Below are positions 42,951-51,489 of a stretch of DNA of 64,000 nucleotides, one piece after another. This DNA comes from Burkholderia sp. Bp8963 (lineage in GTDB: Bacteria > Pseudomonadota > Gammaproteobacteria > Burkholderiales > Burkholderiaceae). The stretch lies in the NCBI RefSeq assembly GCF_003854275.1, contig NZ_QTQP01000009.1, positions 124,001 through 188,000 of the forward strand, given 5' to 3'. The notes under the pieces were generated by a model. The model was not told the DNA's origin and made no database searches. It saw nothing but the letters and a program-made list of their open reading frames with translations. Both the position numbers and the translations under genes were made by a program. Within the stretch, counting starts at the first letter, position 1; each line of letters starts with the position of its first letter.

Positions 42951-43874
42951 ATGGACATGATCGATCTTGCCGCGTCGCGCGAATCCGGGCGGCGCGAGCT
43001 GGCGGCGCTGATCAGCCGCTTTGCGCCGGTCGACGGCTCGCATCCGACGGCCATTCCGGCGCTGGCATTCCACAAGCATACGCGTCCGGTCGATCTCGGC
43101 TGCGGCGTGTCGCGGGCGGCGTTCGTGCTCGCCGCGCAGGGCGCGAAGCGCGTGGTGGTCGCCGGTCACGCTTACGAGTACGACGCGCAGCATTGCCTGA
43201 TTACGTCGATCGACTTGCCGATCCTGTCGCGGGTCACGAAGGCGTCGCCGGACGCGCCGTACCTGTGCATGTCGTTCATGCTCGATCCGCAGCGGATCAT
43301 CGAGCTCGCCGCGGAGATGCGCCTGCCGGAGCCCGGTGCGGGGCCGGAGGGCGAGGGGATTGCGCTCGCGCAACTGACGCCGCCGCTGTTCGACGTCGCG
43401 CTACGGCTCGTGCGGCTGCTCGATACGCCGGCCGACATCCCGGTGATGGCGCCGCTGCTCGAGAAGGAACTGCTCTACCGGCTGATGACGAGCGAGCAGG
43501 GCACGCGGCTGCGGCACATGGCGGTGGCGGGGAGCCAGACGCACCGGATTTCGCGGGCGATCGAGTGGATCCGCGATCACTTCGCGGAGCCGATGCGGGT
43601 GGAGGCGCTCGCGCAGGTCGTGAACATGAGCGTGTCGTCGCTGCACCATCATTTCAAGAACGTGACGACGCTGAGCCCGCTGCAGTATCAGAAGCAATTG
43701 CGGCTGCACGAGGCCAGGCGACTGTTGCTGGGGCAGGGCGGGGACGTCGGGTCGATTGCGGCGAGCGTCGGGTACGAGAGCGCTTCCCAGTTCAGCCGCG
43801 AGTACAGCCGCTTGTTCGGCGCGCCGCCGTTGCGGGATGTCGTGCAGTTGCGGCGCAAGGAATTTCTCGGGTGA
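42951..43874 (+). CDS. AraC-family transcriptional regulator
   Basis: A regulator of 307 residues. The N-terminal effector domain is of the AraC_N type (DUF1606-like: HKHTRPVDLGCGVSRAAFVL, CLITSIDLPILSRVT), and the C-terminal double helix-turn-helix is clear (AEPMRVEALAQVVNMSVSSL, then QYQKQLRLHEARRLLL and SIAASVGYESASQFSREY). ATG 42951 has GAGG 7 nt upstream; an earlier ATG at 42921 is weaker. It is divergent from the iorAB genes and probably activates them through the direct repeats. The inducer may be an aldehyde or alcohol. Confidence 0.92.
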   Translation: MDMIDLAASRESGRRELAALISRFAPVDGSHPTAIPALAFHKHTRPVDLGCGVSRAAFVLAAQGAKRVVVAGHAYEYDAQHCLITSIDLPILSRVTKASPDAPYLCMSFMLDPQRIIELAAEMRLPEPGAGPEGEGIALAQLTPPLFDVALRLVRLLDTPADIPVMAPLLEKELLYRLMTSEQGTRLRHMAVAGSQTHRISRAIEWIRDHFAEPMRVEALAQVVNMSVSSLHHHFKNVTTLSPLQYQKQLRLHEARRLLLGQGGDVGSIAASVGYESASQFSREYSRLFGAPPLRDVVQLRRKEFLG

Positions 43875-44096
43875 CCGGCGGGCGATCGGGGCCCGCTTGT
43901 CTGCCCGCGTGTCCGAGCTGATTCCGCACTGTCATTCGTCTGTCATTAAAAGTTCGCTTAAGACCGCACATGTGCTGCCGTTAATGCACCCGTTGATCCA
44001 GTTTCGTGGTGTGTCAAGGATCGATCCGCCGACTGGCAAGCGCGCGCGCCGGCGGATCGAACACGCGTTCACCCCACACAGGCATCCGGGGGTAAC

Positions 44097-44603
44097 GTGG
44101 CAGAGTGCAGCAATTGCGGCAAGACATTCTTTTTCGGCGGTCGACCGGTCGACGGCAACCGCTATTGCGGCGCGGAGTGCGCGCAACGGCACCCGGTGCT
44201 CGTTGCCGCCGAGCGGCTGCCCGCAGTCAGGGTGCAGCATTACGTCGACGACTGCCGCTACGGGCCGTGTCCGATCTGCAAGCGCGAGGACGGCCCCGTC
44301 GACGTGCATGCCGACCATCGCGTGGTGTCGCTGATCGTCGTCACGCAATGGACGACGCGGCGTCATGTCTGCTGCAGTCGATGCGGCCGGAAGAAGCAGG
44401 CGATCGCGCTGCTCACGTCCGCGGTGTGCGGATGGTGGGGGCTGCCGTGGGGCGTCGTCGTGACGCCAATCCAGATCGTGCGCAACCTGCTCGGGCTCGC
44501 GAGACGCGAACCGGCGACGCCGACGCAGCAATTCGAGCAGACCGTGCGCCGCAAGGTGGCTGCGTATCAACTGCAGCGCATGCGGAACGTCGTCGACGCT
44601 TGA
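44097..44603 (+). CDS. Zinc-ribbon membrane protein, unknown function
   Basis: A protein of 168 residues with several metal-site pairs: ECSNCGKTFFFGG and YCGAEC near the start, then CPICKRED and CCSRCGRKKQ. A hydrophobic patch follows (ALLTSAVCGWWGLPWGVVVT), probably one membrane segment, and a basic C-terminal part. I do not recognise a named family, but similar CxxC plus membrane proteins are common in Burkholderia. It begins at GTG 44097 with a purine-rich GGGGG upstream. The next gene on this strand is the patatin, after 112 nt. Confidence 0.75.
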   Translation: MAECSNCGKTFFFGGRPVDGNRYCGAECAQRHPVLVAAERLPAVRVQHYVDDCRYGPCPICKREDGPVDVHADHRVVSLIVVTQWTTRRHVCCSRCGRKKQAIALLTSAVCGWWGLPWGVVVTPIQIVRNLLGLARREPATPTQQFEQTVRRKVAAYQLQRMRNVVDA

Positions 44604-44715
44604 CGCGGTGCAGCGCGCGCTGCCGGTCGGCACGCGAGCGGAATCGTGTGCCGATCGCCTACACTTCATCGATATATTGAGGTCCGACCCAGTCCCAGAC
44701 TTCGCGAGGCACAGC

Positions 44716-45855
44716 ATGAACGCGAGCCAGCCAGCCCGAATGGAATTGCCGGGGCAAGTCGTTCTCGTCTTTCAGGGCGGCGGCGCGTTGGGGGCCTTCC
44801 AGCTCGGCGTCTATCAGGCGATGGACGAATCCGGCATCGAGCCCGACTGGGTGATCGGCACCTCGATCGGCGCGATCAATGCGGCGCTGATCGCCGGGAA
44901 TCCGCCGGAGCACCGCGCCCGGCGCCTGGACGAGTTCTGGAGCCGCGTGACCGAGCGCACCCGCCTGCACGCGCCCGCGTTCCTGCCGGGCTGGGACAAG
45001 ACCTTTGCAGAACTGATGATTATCGGCGGCGGCATCGCGGGGTTCTTCCGGCCCAATCCGGCGTCGTGGCTCGGGCCGCTGGCCCGCCTGGGCGTCGATC
45101 GCGCGTCGTATTACATGATCGCCCCGCTGCGCGAGACGCTCGTGTCGCTGATCGACTTCGATCTGCTGAATGCGGGCCGGCCGCGCGTGACCGTCGGTGC
45201 GGTGAACGCCTGCACGGGCGCGATGCGCTATTTCGATTCGCGCGACCAGCGCCTCACCGTCGAGCACATCATGAGTTCGGGCGCGCTGCCGCCCGCTTTC
45301 CCCGCAGTGCGGATCGATGGCGAGCCGTACTGGGACGGCGGCGTCTATTCGAATACGCCGGTCGAGGTGGTGCTGGACGACAAGCCGCGCAGGAGTTCGG
45401 TGATCTTCTCCGCGCAGATGTGGAATCCGGTCGGCCCCGAGCCGGAAAGCATCTGGCAGGTATCGGAACGTCAGAAGGATATCCAGTACGCGAGCCGCAC
45501 CGACAGTCATATCGCACGGCAACAGCAGATCCACGGCTTGCGCCATGTGATTCGCGAACTGGTCAAGCACGTGCCGGAGGCCGAGCGCGCGACGACCGAA
45601 GTCCAGGCGCTGGCCGCGTGGGGTTGCCAGACCACGATGCGCGTGATCAAGCTCGCCGCACCCCGGCTCGACGGGGACAACCAGTTGAAGGACATCGATT
45701 TCACGCCGGCCGGTATTGCCGCCCGCCGGCAAGCCGGCTACGACGCCGCGATGCGCGCAATTGCGGCACGCCCGTGGGACGCGCCGATGGATCCGATCGA
45801 AGGGCTGACCGTGTTCAGCGCGGACGACGCGGCTTCTGCTCAACCACGCGCGTGA
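44716..45855 (+). CDS. Patatin-like phospholipase
   Basis: A serine lipase of 379 residues with the patatin catalytic dyad. The oxyanion hole is VFQGGGALGAFQLGVY, the nucleophile motif GTSIGAINAAL (GxSxG), and the aspartate is in YWDGGVYSNTP. A C-terminal DUF3734-type part (about 230-330) contains RTDSHIARQQQIHGLRHVIR. ATG 44716 leaves a short N-terminal lead. Such enzymes hydrolyse phospholipids or acylglycerols in the cytoplasm, often linked to PHB or lipid turnover. It is followed after 80 nt by a small protein gene on the same strand. Confidence 0.93.
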   Translation: MNASQPARMELPGQVVLVFQGGGALGAFQLGVYQAMDESGIEPDWVIGTSIGAINAALIAGNPPEHRARRLDEFWSRVTERTRLHAPAFLPGWDKTFAELMIIGGGIAGFFRPNPASWLGPLARLGVDRASYYMIAPLRETLVSLIDFDLLNAGRPRVTVGAVNACTGAMRYFDSRDQRLTVEHIMSSGALPPAFPAVRIDGEPYWDGGVYSNTPVEVVLDDKPRRSSVIFSAQMWNPVGPEPESIWQVSERQKDIQYASRTDSHIARQQQIHGLRHVIRELVKHVPEAERATTEVQALAAWGCQTTMRVIKLAAPRLDGDNQLKDIDFTPAGIAARRQAGYDAAMRAIAARPWDAPMDPIEGLTVFSADDAASAQPRA

Positions 45856-45935
45856 CGCGGTCGGGACATTGACGGGCCGGGCGCACGGGCAAAGCTGGTA
45901 TGCTGGCCAACGTGACATCCATTCAGGAGGACGCC

Positions 45936-46187
45936 ATGGCTGTGAAGCAAGTCTCGAAGAAAAAGTATCTGAAGATCCTGAACAAGCGCCTGCGTGCCGA
46001 GCCGGATGCCCCGCAGAGCGCATCGTTCGTCTTCTACCCGCCGGGCGCGAAGGCAAAAGAAGCGACCGGCGTCGGGTCCAGCGAGCCGGGCAGCAAGCGC
46101 GAACTGGCGGTCATGGCCGCGATCCATCGCAAGTCGGCCGAAGAGTTCGTCGTGACCGTCAAGGGAACGAAAGTCGGCAACGTCTGA
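45936..46187 (+). CDS. Small protein of 83 residues, unknown function
   Basis: A basic N-terminal part (MAVKQVSKKKYLKILNKRLR) and an otherwise soluble sequence that ends VVTVKGTKVGNV. The AGGAGG before the ATG makes it a real gene. I do not know the family; it may be a conserved Burkholderiaceae protein. It follows the patatin gene by 80 nt. Confidence 0.72.
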   Translation: MAVKQVSKKKYLKILNKRLRAEPDAPQSASFVFYPPGAKAKEATGVGSSEPGSKRELAVMAAIHRKSAEEFVVTVKGTKVGNV

Positions 46188-46414
46188 GGTTTCGACGCGC
46201 GTCGGCGGTCAGCCCGGGAATCCCGGTCGGCGCGCCGCGCACGATCGGGCTCACGCGCCGGCAGATCGTCTCGCCGAGGTAAAAGCCGAGCGCGTGAGCG
46301 AGCGGATATCCGGACGTCGTCGTGTCCGGCGCGTTGGCGATACCGATTGCCGCCAGCCCGGTCGCCCGAACAGCCCGACAACCGGACCCATCAGCCATTC
46401 GACCGCCCGAGCCG

Positions 46415-47074
46415 TCACCGGACGGGCGACGTCACCCATCCGAACAATCGCTGCGCGTACCGCGCGCCGAGCGTCGACAGAACCGCCGCGACGCCGAAAT
46501 TCCACAGCAGGATCATCACCGTTGCGTCGAGCGCGTGAAACAGCGACAGCGCGACGGTCGTCAGCGCGGACACGGCAAGGCTGCCCGTCATCACGACCGG
46601 CGTTGGCGCGAGCCGGGCCACGTGGCGCAGCATGATCAGCAGCGCGAGCGACAGCGGGATGCCCGTGAGCCCGAGCGTCGCGAAGCAGCGCGCGGTTTCC
46701 CCCGCCGAGATGCCGTCCGGACCGATGTTCACCCAGTCCGTCAGGCAGCCGTAGCCGATCGTCGACAGCCACGTCGCGAGGGCAGGCAGCGGCAATAGCA
46801 GCCAGCGCAGCGACCGTCCCGGCACGCTGGCGACGAACGATGCGATGGCGGCGAGCACGCCCGTCAGCGCGGCCGCTGCGACACCTGTCACGAACTCCGG
46901 CTGACGGAGCTTCGCGACCAGGTCGGGCCGCACGCCATGCGCGACGCCGACCAGCACGAGCACCAGGATCGCGAACAGCAGCCAGCCCGCCGCCCGCGCG
47001 GCCGGCAAGCGCAGCGGGCGCACCGGCCGCGCGTCGGCGACGAGCGATTCGATCAGGTCGGACGTGGGCCTCAT
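46415..47074 (-). CDS. NrsF-family anti-sigma factor (DUF1109)
   Basis: A membrane protein of 219 residues with about six hydrophobic segments and a short cytoplasmic N-terminal part (MRPTSDLIESLVADARPVRP) that holds the sigma-binding region. NrsF/DUF1109 proteins sequester ECF sigma factors and release them upon metal or other stress. Its start overlaps the sigma factor stop by 4 nt, so the two are coupled. The pair is divergent from a DUF2282/DUF692 operon. Confidence 0.92.
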   Translation of the reverse strand: MRPTSDLIESLVADARPVRPLRLPAARAAGWLLFAILVLVLVGVAHGVRPDLVAKLRQPEFVTGVAAAALTGVLAAIASFVASVPGRSLRWLLLPLPALATWLSTIGYGCLTDWVNIGPDGISAGETARCFATLGLTGIPLSLALLIMLRHVARLAPTPVVMTGSLAVSALTTVALSLFHALDATVMILLWNFGVAAVLSTLGARYAQRLFGWVTSPVR

Positions 47075-47727
47075 TTGCCGTCTCCGTTGACGAGCAGCTT
47101 GCGCAGGCTTTTCAGTCCGCGATGCACCGCAACCTTCAATGCGGCGACGGTCATGCCGCTCGCCATCGCTGCCTCCTTCAATGACATTTCCTCGAGTTTG
47201 AGCATCCGGATCGCGTCGCGCTGTCCGCGCGGCAGGCGCTCGATTGTCTCACGCAGCACGCGCGCATCCGTTGCCTCTTCCATCAGATTCGCTGTGGCGC
47301 CGATCAAGGTTTCATGTTCGTCGTCGAGCGGGATTTCCCGCGCGTCGAGACGCCCGTCGCGGCGCAGCGCGTCGACGATGCGCCGCGACGCGATCGTCAG
47401 CAGCCACGGGCCGAACGGCCGCTCGGGGGCGTACGTGTGACGCACCGCGTGCACGGTCGCGAGAATGTCCTGCACGACGTCCTCGACGGCGTCGGGATGG
47501 ATGCCGTGACGGCGCGCGAGACTGCGCAGGTACGGCGTGATGCTCTGAAGCAGGCGGCGGTACGCGTCGCGTTCGCCGAGCTGCGCGCAGGCCATCAGCA
47601 CGGACCAGTCGGGCGACCCGTCGGGCCGGGTTGCGTCATCCGGGCGGGGGGCCCGCAGTTCCTCGGCCGCCGGCGCAGGCCGGACCAGGCGGATTCGCGT
47701 GCTGCGGCGGTTTCTGGAGTCGGTCAT
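47071..47727 (-). CDS. ECF RNA polymerase sigma factor
   Basis: A sigma factor of 218 residues. Region 2 is clear (DAVEDVVQDILATVHAVRHT and FGPWLLTIASRRIVDALRR), as is region 4 (LPRGQRDAIRMLKLEEMSLK, ASGMTVAALKVAVHRGLKSL). The N-terminal about 45 residues are an extension rich in Arg and Pro. ATG 47727 starts MTDSRNRRS. It is in an operon with an NrsF anti-sigma and divergent from the DUF2282 precursor gene. This arrangement is that of SigF-type ECF factors responding to heavy-metal stress. It very likely recognises the promoter at 47780-47805. Confidence 0.94.
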   Translation of the reverse strand: MTDSRNRRSTRIRLVRPAPAAEELRAPRPDDATRPDGSPDWSVLMACAQLGERDAYRRLLQSITPYLRSLARRHGIHPDAVEDVVQDILATVHAVRHTYAPERPFGPWLLTIASRRIVDALRRDGRLDAREIPLDDEHETLIGATANLMEEATDARVLRETIERLPRGQRDAIRMLKLEEMSLKEAAMASGMTVAALKVAVHRGLKSLRKLLVNGDGK

Positions 47728-47779
47728 GGTCGCAATCAGTAAACGGGGCAGGCGGCGCGAAGGATTTTTAGCGTGCCGC

Positions 47780-47805
47780 GTAACCTTTGGTCGTGCGTGA
47801 CCGAA
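47780..47805 (+). promoter_or_regulatory. ECF-type promoter of the DUF2282 operon
   Basis: GTAACC (47780-47785) and CGAA (47802-47805) are separated by exactly 16 bp, about 50 bp upstream of the precursor gene. From memory, this GTAACC-N16-CGAA form matches that reported for Caulobacter SigF; the spacing and bases are seen directly, the comparison is recalled. Confidence 0.72.
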
Positions 47806-47855
47806 CTTTCTGACAAGGTCGCAACTTCGCGATCGCAACCCTCGGAGAAGACACC

Positions 47856-48167
47856 ATGAGCCAATCCATTTCGACCATTTCTTCGCTGTCCGCTGCAGTC
47901 GGCATGGCGCTCGCGATGCAGGTGCTGCCGGCGCACGCGCAGGGCATGGGCAACCCGCCGCAGATCGTGAAGGACAACATGGCCAGAATGGCACAGAACC
48001 ACCTCGAAAAGTGCTACGGCATCAACGCGGTCGCGAAGAACGACTGCGCCGAAGGCGCGCATTCGTGCGCCGGCCAGTCGACGCAGGCGCGCGATCCGAA
48101 GTCGTTCGTGCTGTTGCCGGCAGGCGATTGCAGCAAGATCGCGGGCGGCAAGACGAAGGCGAGCTGA
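47856..48167 (+). CDS. bufA: DUF2282 precursor peptide (BufA1-like bufferin)
   Basis: A secreted protein of 103 residues. A signal peptide ends at AHA, followed by a mature part with exactly four cysteines: EKCYGINAV (C53), KNDCAEG (C64), HSCAGQ (C71) and GDCSKI (C92). The blocks CYGI, NDCAEGAHSCAGQ and the final GDCSK are the signature of DUF2282 proteins that act as ribosomally made, Cys-modified copper-binding peptides (bufferins). It is the first gene of an operon with a DUF692 MNIO enzyme. The peptide would be modified in the cytoplasm and exported to the periplasm. Confidence 0.93.
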   Translation: MSQSISTISSLSAAVGMALAMQVLPAHAQGMGNPPQIVKDNMARMAQNHLEKCYGINAVAKNDCAEGAHSCAGQSTQARDPKSFVLLPAGDCSKIAGGKTKAS

Positions 48168-48181
48168 GCGTCGCTGCAGCG

Positions 48182-49072
48182 ATGAGCGCCACCGTCGACC
48201 TGACGCGCGCGGCGGCCGGCCCGATCCCTGCCCGGGCCGGCGTCGGGCTGCGCTTTCGCCATCATCGGGCTGTGCTCGACGAACGCCCGGCGGTGGCGTG
48301 GTTCGAGGTGCATACCGAGAACTACATGGGCGGCGGTGCCGCCGTGCAATACCTGGACGCGATTCGCCGCGACTATCCGGTCTCGCTGCACGGCGTGGGT
48401 CTGTCGCTCGGCAGCGCCGGCGGGCTGGATCCCGCGCACCTCGCCCGCGTGTGCGAGGTGGCGGCGCGCGTGCAGCCCGGCCTCGTTTCCGAGCATCTGG
48501 CGTGGAGCGCGGCAGGCGGCACCTACCTTGCCGACCTGCTGCCGCTGCCGATGACCGAAGAGGCGCTCGCTGTCGTGTGCCGGCACGTCGATCAGGTGCA
48601 GACGGCGCTCGGCAGGCCGATTCTCGTCGAGAACCCGTCCACCTATCTTCGCTTCGCGCATTCGACGATTCCGGAATGGGTGTTCCTCGCGCAGGTCGCG
48701 CAGCGGACGGGGTGCGGCATTCTCTGCGACGTCAACAACATCTACGTCAGCGCATGCAATCACGGCTGGAATCCGCATACGTATCTCGACGCGCTGCCTG
48801 CGGCCGCCATCGGCGAGATCCATCTTGCGGGCCACAGCGTGCGGCCGCTCGACAACGGGCGCACGTTGCGGATCGACGATCATGGCTCGCGTGTCGCACC
48901 GGAGGTCTGGGCCCTGTACGAAACGGCGTTGCAACGCTTCGGGCCGGTGCCGACGCTGATCGAATGGGACACCGACGTACCGCCGCTCGACATCCTGGTG
49001 GACGAGGCGGCAACCGCGGACACGATACTGGAGGCGATTCGCGATGACGCTGCGCACACCCTCGCTGGTTGA
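48182..49072 (+). CDS. bufB: DUF692 multinuclear iron oxidative enzyme (MNIO, BufB-like)
   Basis: An enzyme of 296 residues with a TIM-barrel fold typical of MbnB/BufB. The conserved metal-binding blocks are all present: WFEVHTENYMG, VSLHGVGLSLGS, SEHLAWS, ILVENPSTYL, GCGILCDVNNIYVSACNHG, GEIHLAGHS and DDHGS. MNIO enzymes use two or three iron ions and oxygen to convert Cys into thio-oxazole or oxazolone groups in the precursor peptide. It starts 14 nt after the precursor gene and overlaps the DUF2063 gene by 29 nt, so the three are tightly coupled. Confidence 0.95.
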   Translation: MSATVDLTRAAAGPIPARAGVGLRFRHHRAVLDERPAVAWFEVHTENYMGGGAAVQYLDAIRRDYPVSLHGVGLSLGSAGGLDPAHLARVCEVAARVQPGLVSEHLAWSAAGGTYLADLLPLPMTEEALAVVCRHVDQVQTALGRPILVENPSTYLRFAHSTIPEWVFLAQVAQRTGCGILCDVNNIYVSACNHGWNPHTYLDALPAAAIGEIHLAGHSVRPLDNGRTLRIDDHGSRVAPEVWALYETALQRFGPVPTLIEWDTDVPPLDILVDEAATADTILEAIRDDAAHTLAG

Positions 49073-49877
49073 GTTGCAGCAGGCGATGGTCCGGAGCCTG
49101 CTGCGCGACGCGGACGACGCGGGCGACGACAGGGACGCCGATGCCGCGGCCGCGGTCGTCGCGGACGGGCTCGATCCGCGCTCACGCCTGAGCATCTACC
49201 GGAACACCGCGACGAGCGTGCTAGTCAATGCGTTGCGCCTGGCTTTTCCCGCCGTGCAGCGTCTGGTCGGCGCCGCGTTCTTCGAGGGCGCCGCGCGCGT
49301 TTTCTGCAGCGCCGCGCCGCCGCACAGTGCGTGGCTCGACGAATACGGCGCGCAGTTTCCCGCGTTCCTCGCGCAGATGCCGCAAGCCGAGTCGGTGCCG
49401 TACCTGGCCGACGTCGCGCGGCTCGAATGGCAGGTGAATGGCGTGCTGCACGCACCCGACATGGCGCCGCTCGATCCTGCACGCCTCGCGCAGCTCGACG
49501 AGGATGCACTGCGCGTGCTGCGGCTGCAGCCTCATCCGGCGGCGCGGTTGTTGCGCTGCGCGTATCCGGCTGACGTCGTCTGGCGCGCGGTGCTCGAACA
49601 GGACGACGAGGCGCTGCGCGCGATCGAACTCGCGGACGGCCCCGTGCATCTGCTCGTGCAACGCGTGGCGGAAGGCGTCGATACGCTGCGTTTGAGCGCC
49701 GGCGAATCGCGCATCGCCACGGCGCTGTTTGCGGGCGAGGCGCTCGGTGAGGCGCTGGCGCGCGCGCCCGACGCAAACGGACATGCGCTCGTCGGCATCT
49801 GCCTCGCGCGCGGATGCTTTGCCGGCGCGTTGCTGCAGCCGGGCTGCTCGATGTTCGATGGAGGATCCCCAACATGA
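49044..49877 (+). CDS. bufC: DUF2063 partner protein (BufC-like)
   Basis: A protein of 277 residues with the N-terminal DUF2063 domain: LVELQQAMVRSLL, RLSIYRNTATSVLVNALRLAF and VRLVGAAFFEGAARVF-like sequence, which recognises the precursor and partners with the MNIO enzyme. The start at 49044 lies inside the end of bufB. In related systems BufC/MbnC holds the peptide on the enzyme. The C-terminal part is less conserved. Confidence 0.92.
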   Translation: MTLRTPSLVELQQAMVRSLLRDADDAGDDRDADAAAAVVADGLDPRSRLSIYRNTATSVLVNALRLAFPAVQRLVGAAFFEGAARVFCSAAPPHSAWLDEYGAQFPAFLAQMPQAESVPYLADVARLEWQVNGVLHAPDMAPLDPARLAQLDEDALRVLRLQPHPAARLLRCAYPADVVWRAVLEQDDEALRAIELADGPVHLLVQRVAEGVDTLRLSAGESRIATALFAGEALGEALARAPDANGHALVGICLARGCFAGALLQPGCSMFDGGSPT

Positions 49878-50344
49878 CTCGCCCGACTCACGCCGGCGAC
49901 ACGCGCGCGGCGGACGGCAACTGGTATCTGCGCGCGCTGCAGGCGCTCGAACGCGTGCCTTACTGGCTGCTCGCGATCCCGCTGCGCGTCGCGGTGGCAA
50001 CCATATTCTGGAACTCGGCGATGACCAAGCTCGCCGACTGGAACGCGGCGCTTCAACTGTTTCGCGAGGAATACCGGCTGCCCGTGCTGCCGCCGGATGT
50101 GGCGGCTTACATCACGGTGTCGATCGAGCTGAGCATGCCGGTGCTGCTGGTGCTCGGTCTGGGCGTCAGGCCGGTTGCATTGGTGCTGCTCGGAATGACA
50201 TCGGTGATCGAGATCTTCGTCTATCCGCTGGCGTGGCCGACGCATATCCAGTGGGCCGCGATGCTGCTCGTGCTGTTGTGCCGCGGCGCGGGCGCGCTGT
50301 CGCTCGACCACTTGCTGGGCCGGCGCTGGCGAGCAGACGCATGA
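49874..50344 (+). CDS. DoxX-family membrane protein (BufD-like)
   Basis: An inner-membrane protein of 156 residues with four hydrophobic segments (IPLRVAVATIFWNSAMTKLA, YITVSIELSMPVLLVLGLG, and two more), matching the DoxX family that closes many bufferin operons. It overlaps the bufC stop by 4 nt. DoxX proteins carry haem or quinone-linked redox roles in some cases; its role in bufferin biosynthesis is not established. It is the last gene of the operon. Confidence 0.9.
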   Translation: MTRPTHAGDTRAADGNWYLRALQALERVPYWLLAIPLRVAVATIFWNSAMTKLADWNAALQLFREEYRLPVLPPDVAAYITVSIELSMPVLLVLGLGVRPVALVLLGMTSVIEIFVYPLAWPTHIQWAAMLLVLLCRGAGALSLDHLLGRRWRADA

Positions 50345-50355
50345 GCGCATGCCGA

Positions 50356-51441
50356 TCACGGCGGTGTATCGGTTGGGCCGGTAGCTGCGAAAAGCACGAC
50401 GTCCGTATCGAGCGGTACGGCGCGGTAGCGCTTCCAGGCCTTGGAGTTGGGATTGCGTATCCGCGCCATGTGCGCGCATTCGGCGCACCAGTGGCCAGCG
50501 CGAATTGTTGCGAGGCATGCGTGCCAGCTATGGCCCCGTTCGCATAGCCAGTGGAGTTTGGTCGTGGTATTGCGGTACGTCGTCGACAGGCATTGCCCAC
50601 CATTCTTTTGGGCGGCCTCATGCGCGGCCGCGATGCCGAGCCGTTTTTTTTCGTTGGCGCATGGCCCGCACCAACCGCCGCGCAGGATGCGCCGGCCCAA
50701 GGTCTCCCATTCATGGCCTTGCGCACAACGGAAACGATAGCGCGAACCGACACCCGTATAGGTGTCGCTCAAACACAGGCCGCCACGCCTGGCAGCCATG
50801 TGTTGCAGGCGGGCCAAGCCGTCGGAAAGGCGATAGTCCGTGACCTTTCGTAGCCGGGCGCAGGTCGGACACCACGTCCGGCGCGCCACGTCGGCGCCTT
50901 GCGCGTCCCATTCATGGCCTTGGGCGCAGCGAAACCGATACCGTCCCGCTCCACCGGTGTACACGGTGCTCAGACAGGCCCCGCCGTGCGCAACCGCCGT
51001 CTTCTGGAGTTGCACCAGGCCTTCGGCCAAGCGGCGCCGGTAGCCCGCCGCTCGGCCGCAGTGAGGGCAGCCGGCATGCCGTAACGCCTTGTTCCCGGTG
51101 CGCGACCACGTATGCCCTTGGTCGCAGGCGAAGCGGTGCGGCACGTCCCATCCCAACCAGTGCGGTTCCAGGCAGCGCACGCCCGCGTTCCGCACGAGTT
51201 CCGACAGGCGACTCATGTGCGCTTGGGCGGAACAAGCCGGACATTTCGAATGCCGGGTTCGCCCGAAGGTTTGCAGCGTTCTTTCGAACACGTGCCCTTG
51301 ACGGCAGCGGAAGCGGTGCATGGCCGACAAGCCCTTCCAGACGTGGTCGAGGCAGTCGAATCCGTGCTGATCCGCTGCGGCGCGCAGGCGCGGAATGCGA
51401 TCGAGGATCGGGTGTTTGGGTTGGGTTTCTTTGCAGTCCAT
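50356..51441 (-). CDS. Five-fold tandem zinc-ribbon protein
   Basis: A protein of 361 residues with five repeats of about 60 residues, each carrying C-x3-H and then C-x2-C: C46/H50/C67/C70, C106/H110/C125/C128, C172/H176/C191/C194, C239/H243/C258/C261 and C300/H304/C319/C322. The repeated core reads RFRCAQGHEW, preceded by CLSxTYTG-like sequence in the later units. Such zinc-ribbon repeats are found in proteins of unknown function near nucleases and mobile regions. It has no signal peptide and lies at the end of a VgrG island on the same strand, 48 nt downstream of the PAAR gene. A nucleic-acid-binding or cargo role is conceivable; nothing shows it. Confidence 0.82.
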   Translation of the reverse strand: MDCKETQPKHPILDRIPRLRAAADQHGFDCLDHVWKGLSAMHRFRCRQGHVFERTLQTFGRTRHSKCPACSAQAHMSRLSELVRNAGVRCLEPHWLGWDVPHRFACDQGHTWSRTGNKALRHAGCPHCGRAAGYRRRLAEGLVQLQKTAVAHGGACLSTVYTGGAGRYRFRCAQGHEWDAQGADVARRTWCPTCARLRKVTDYRLSDGLARLQHMAARRGGLCLSDTYTGVGSRYRFRCAQGHEWETLGRRILRGGWCGPCANEKKRLGIAAAHEAAQKNGGQCLSTTYRNTTTKLHWLCERGHSWHACLATIRAGHWCAECAHMARIRNPNSKAWKRYRAVPLDTDVVLFAATGPTDTPP

Positions 51442-51489
51442 AGCGATGGCAGTAACCTTCGAGATTGGCGAGGCATCAGTGAGGCCGGC

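Noticed and set aside
46159-46398. A leftward 79-codon frame just downstream of the NrsF gene
   Set aside because: It overlaps the end of the small plus-strand protein gene, has no clear RBS and matches nothing I recognise. GC-rich DNA often holds such open frames.
47071-47994. A longer start for the ECF sigma factor near 47994
   Set aside because: The extension would read through the promoter and 5' end of the divergent DUF2282 gene; the ATG at 47727 is consistent with the family.
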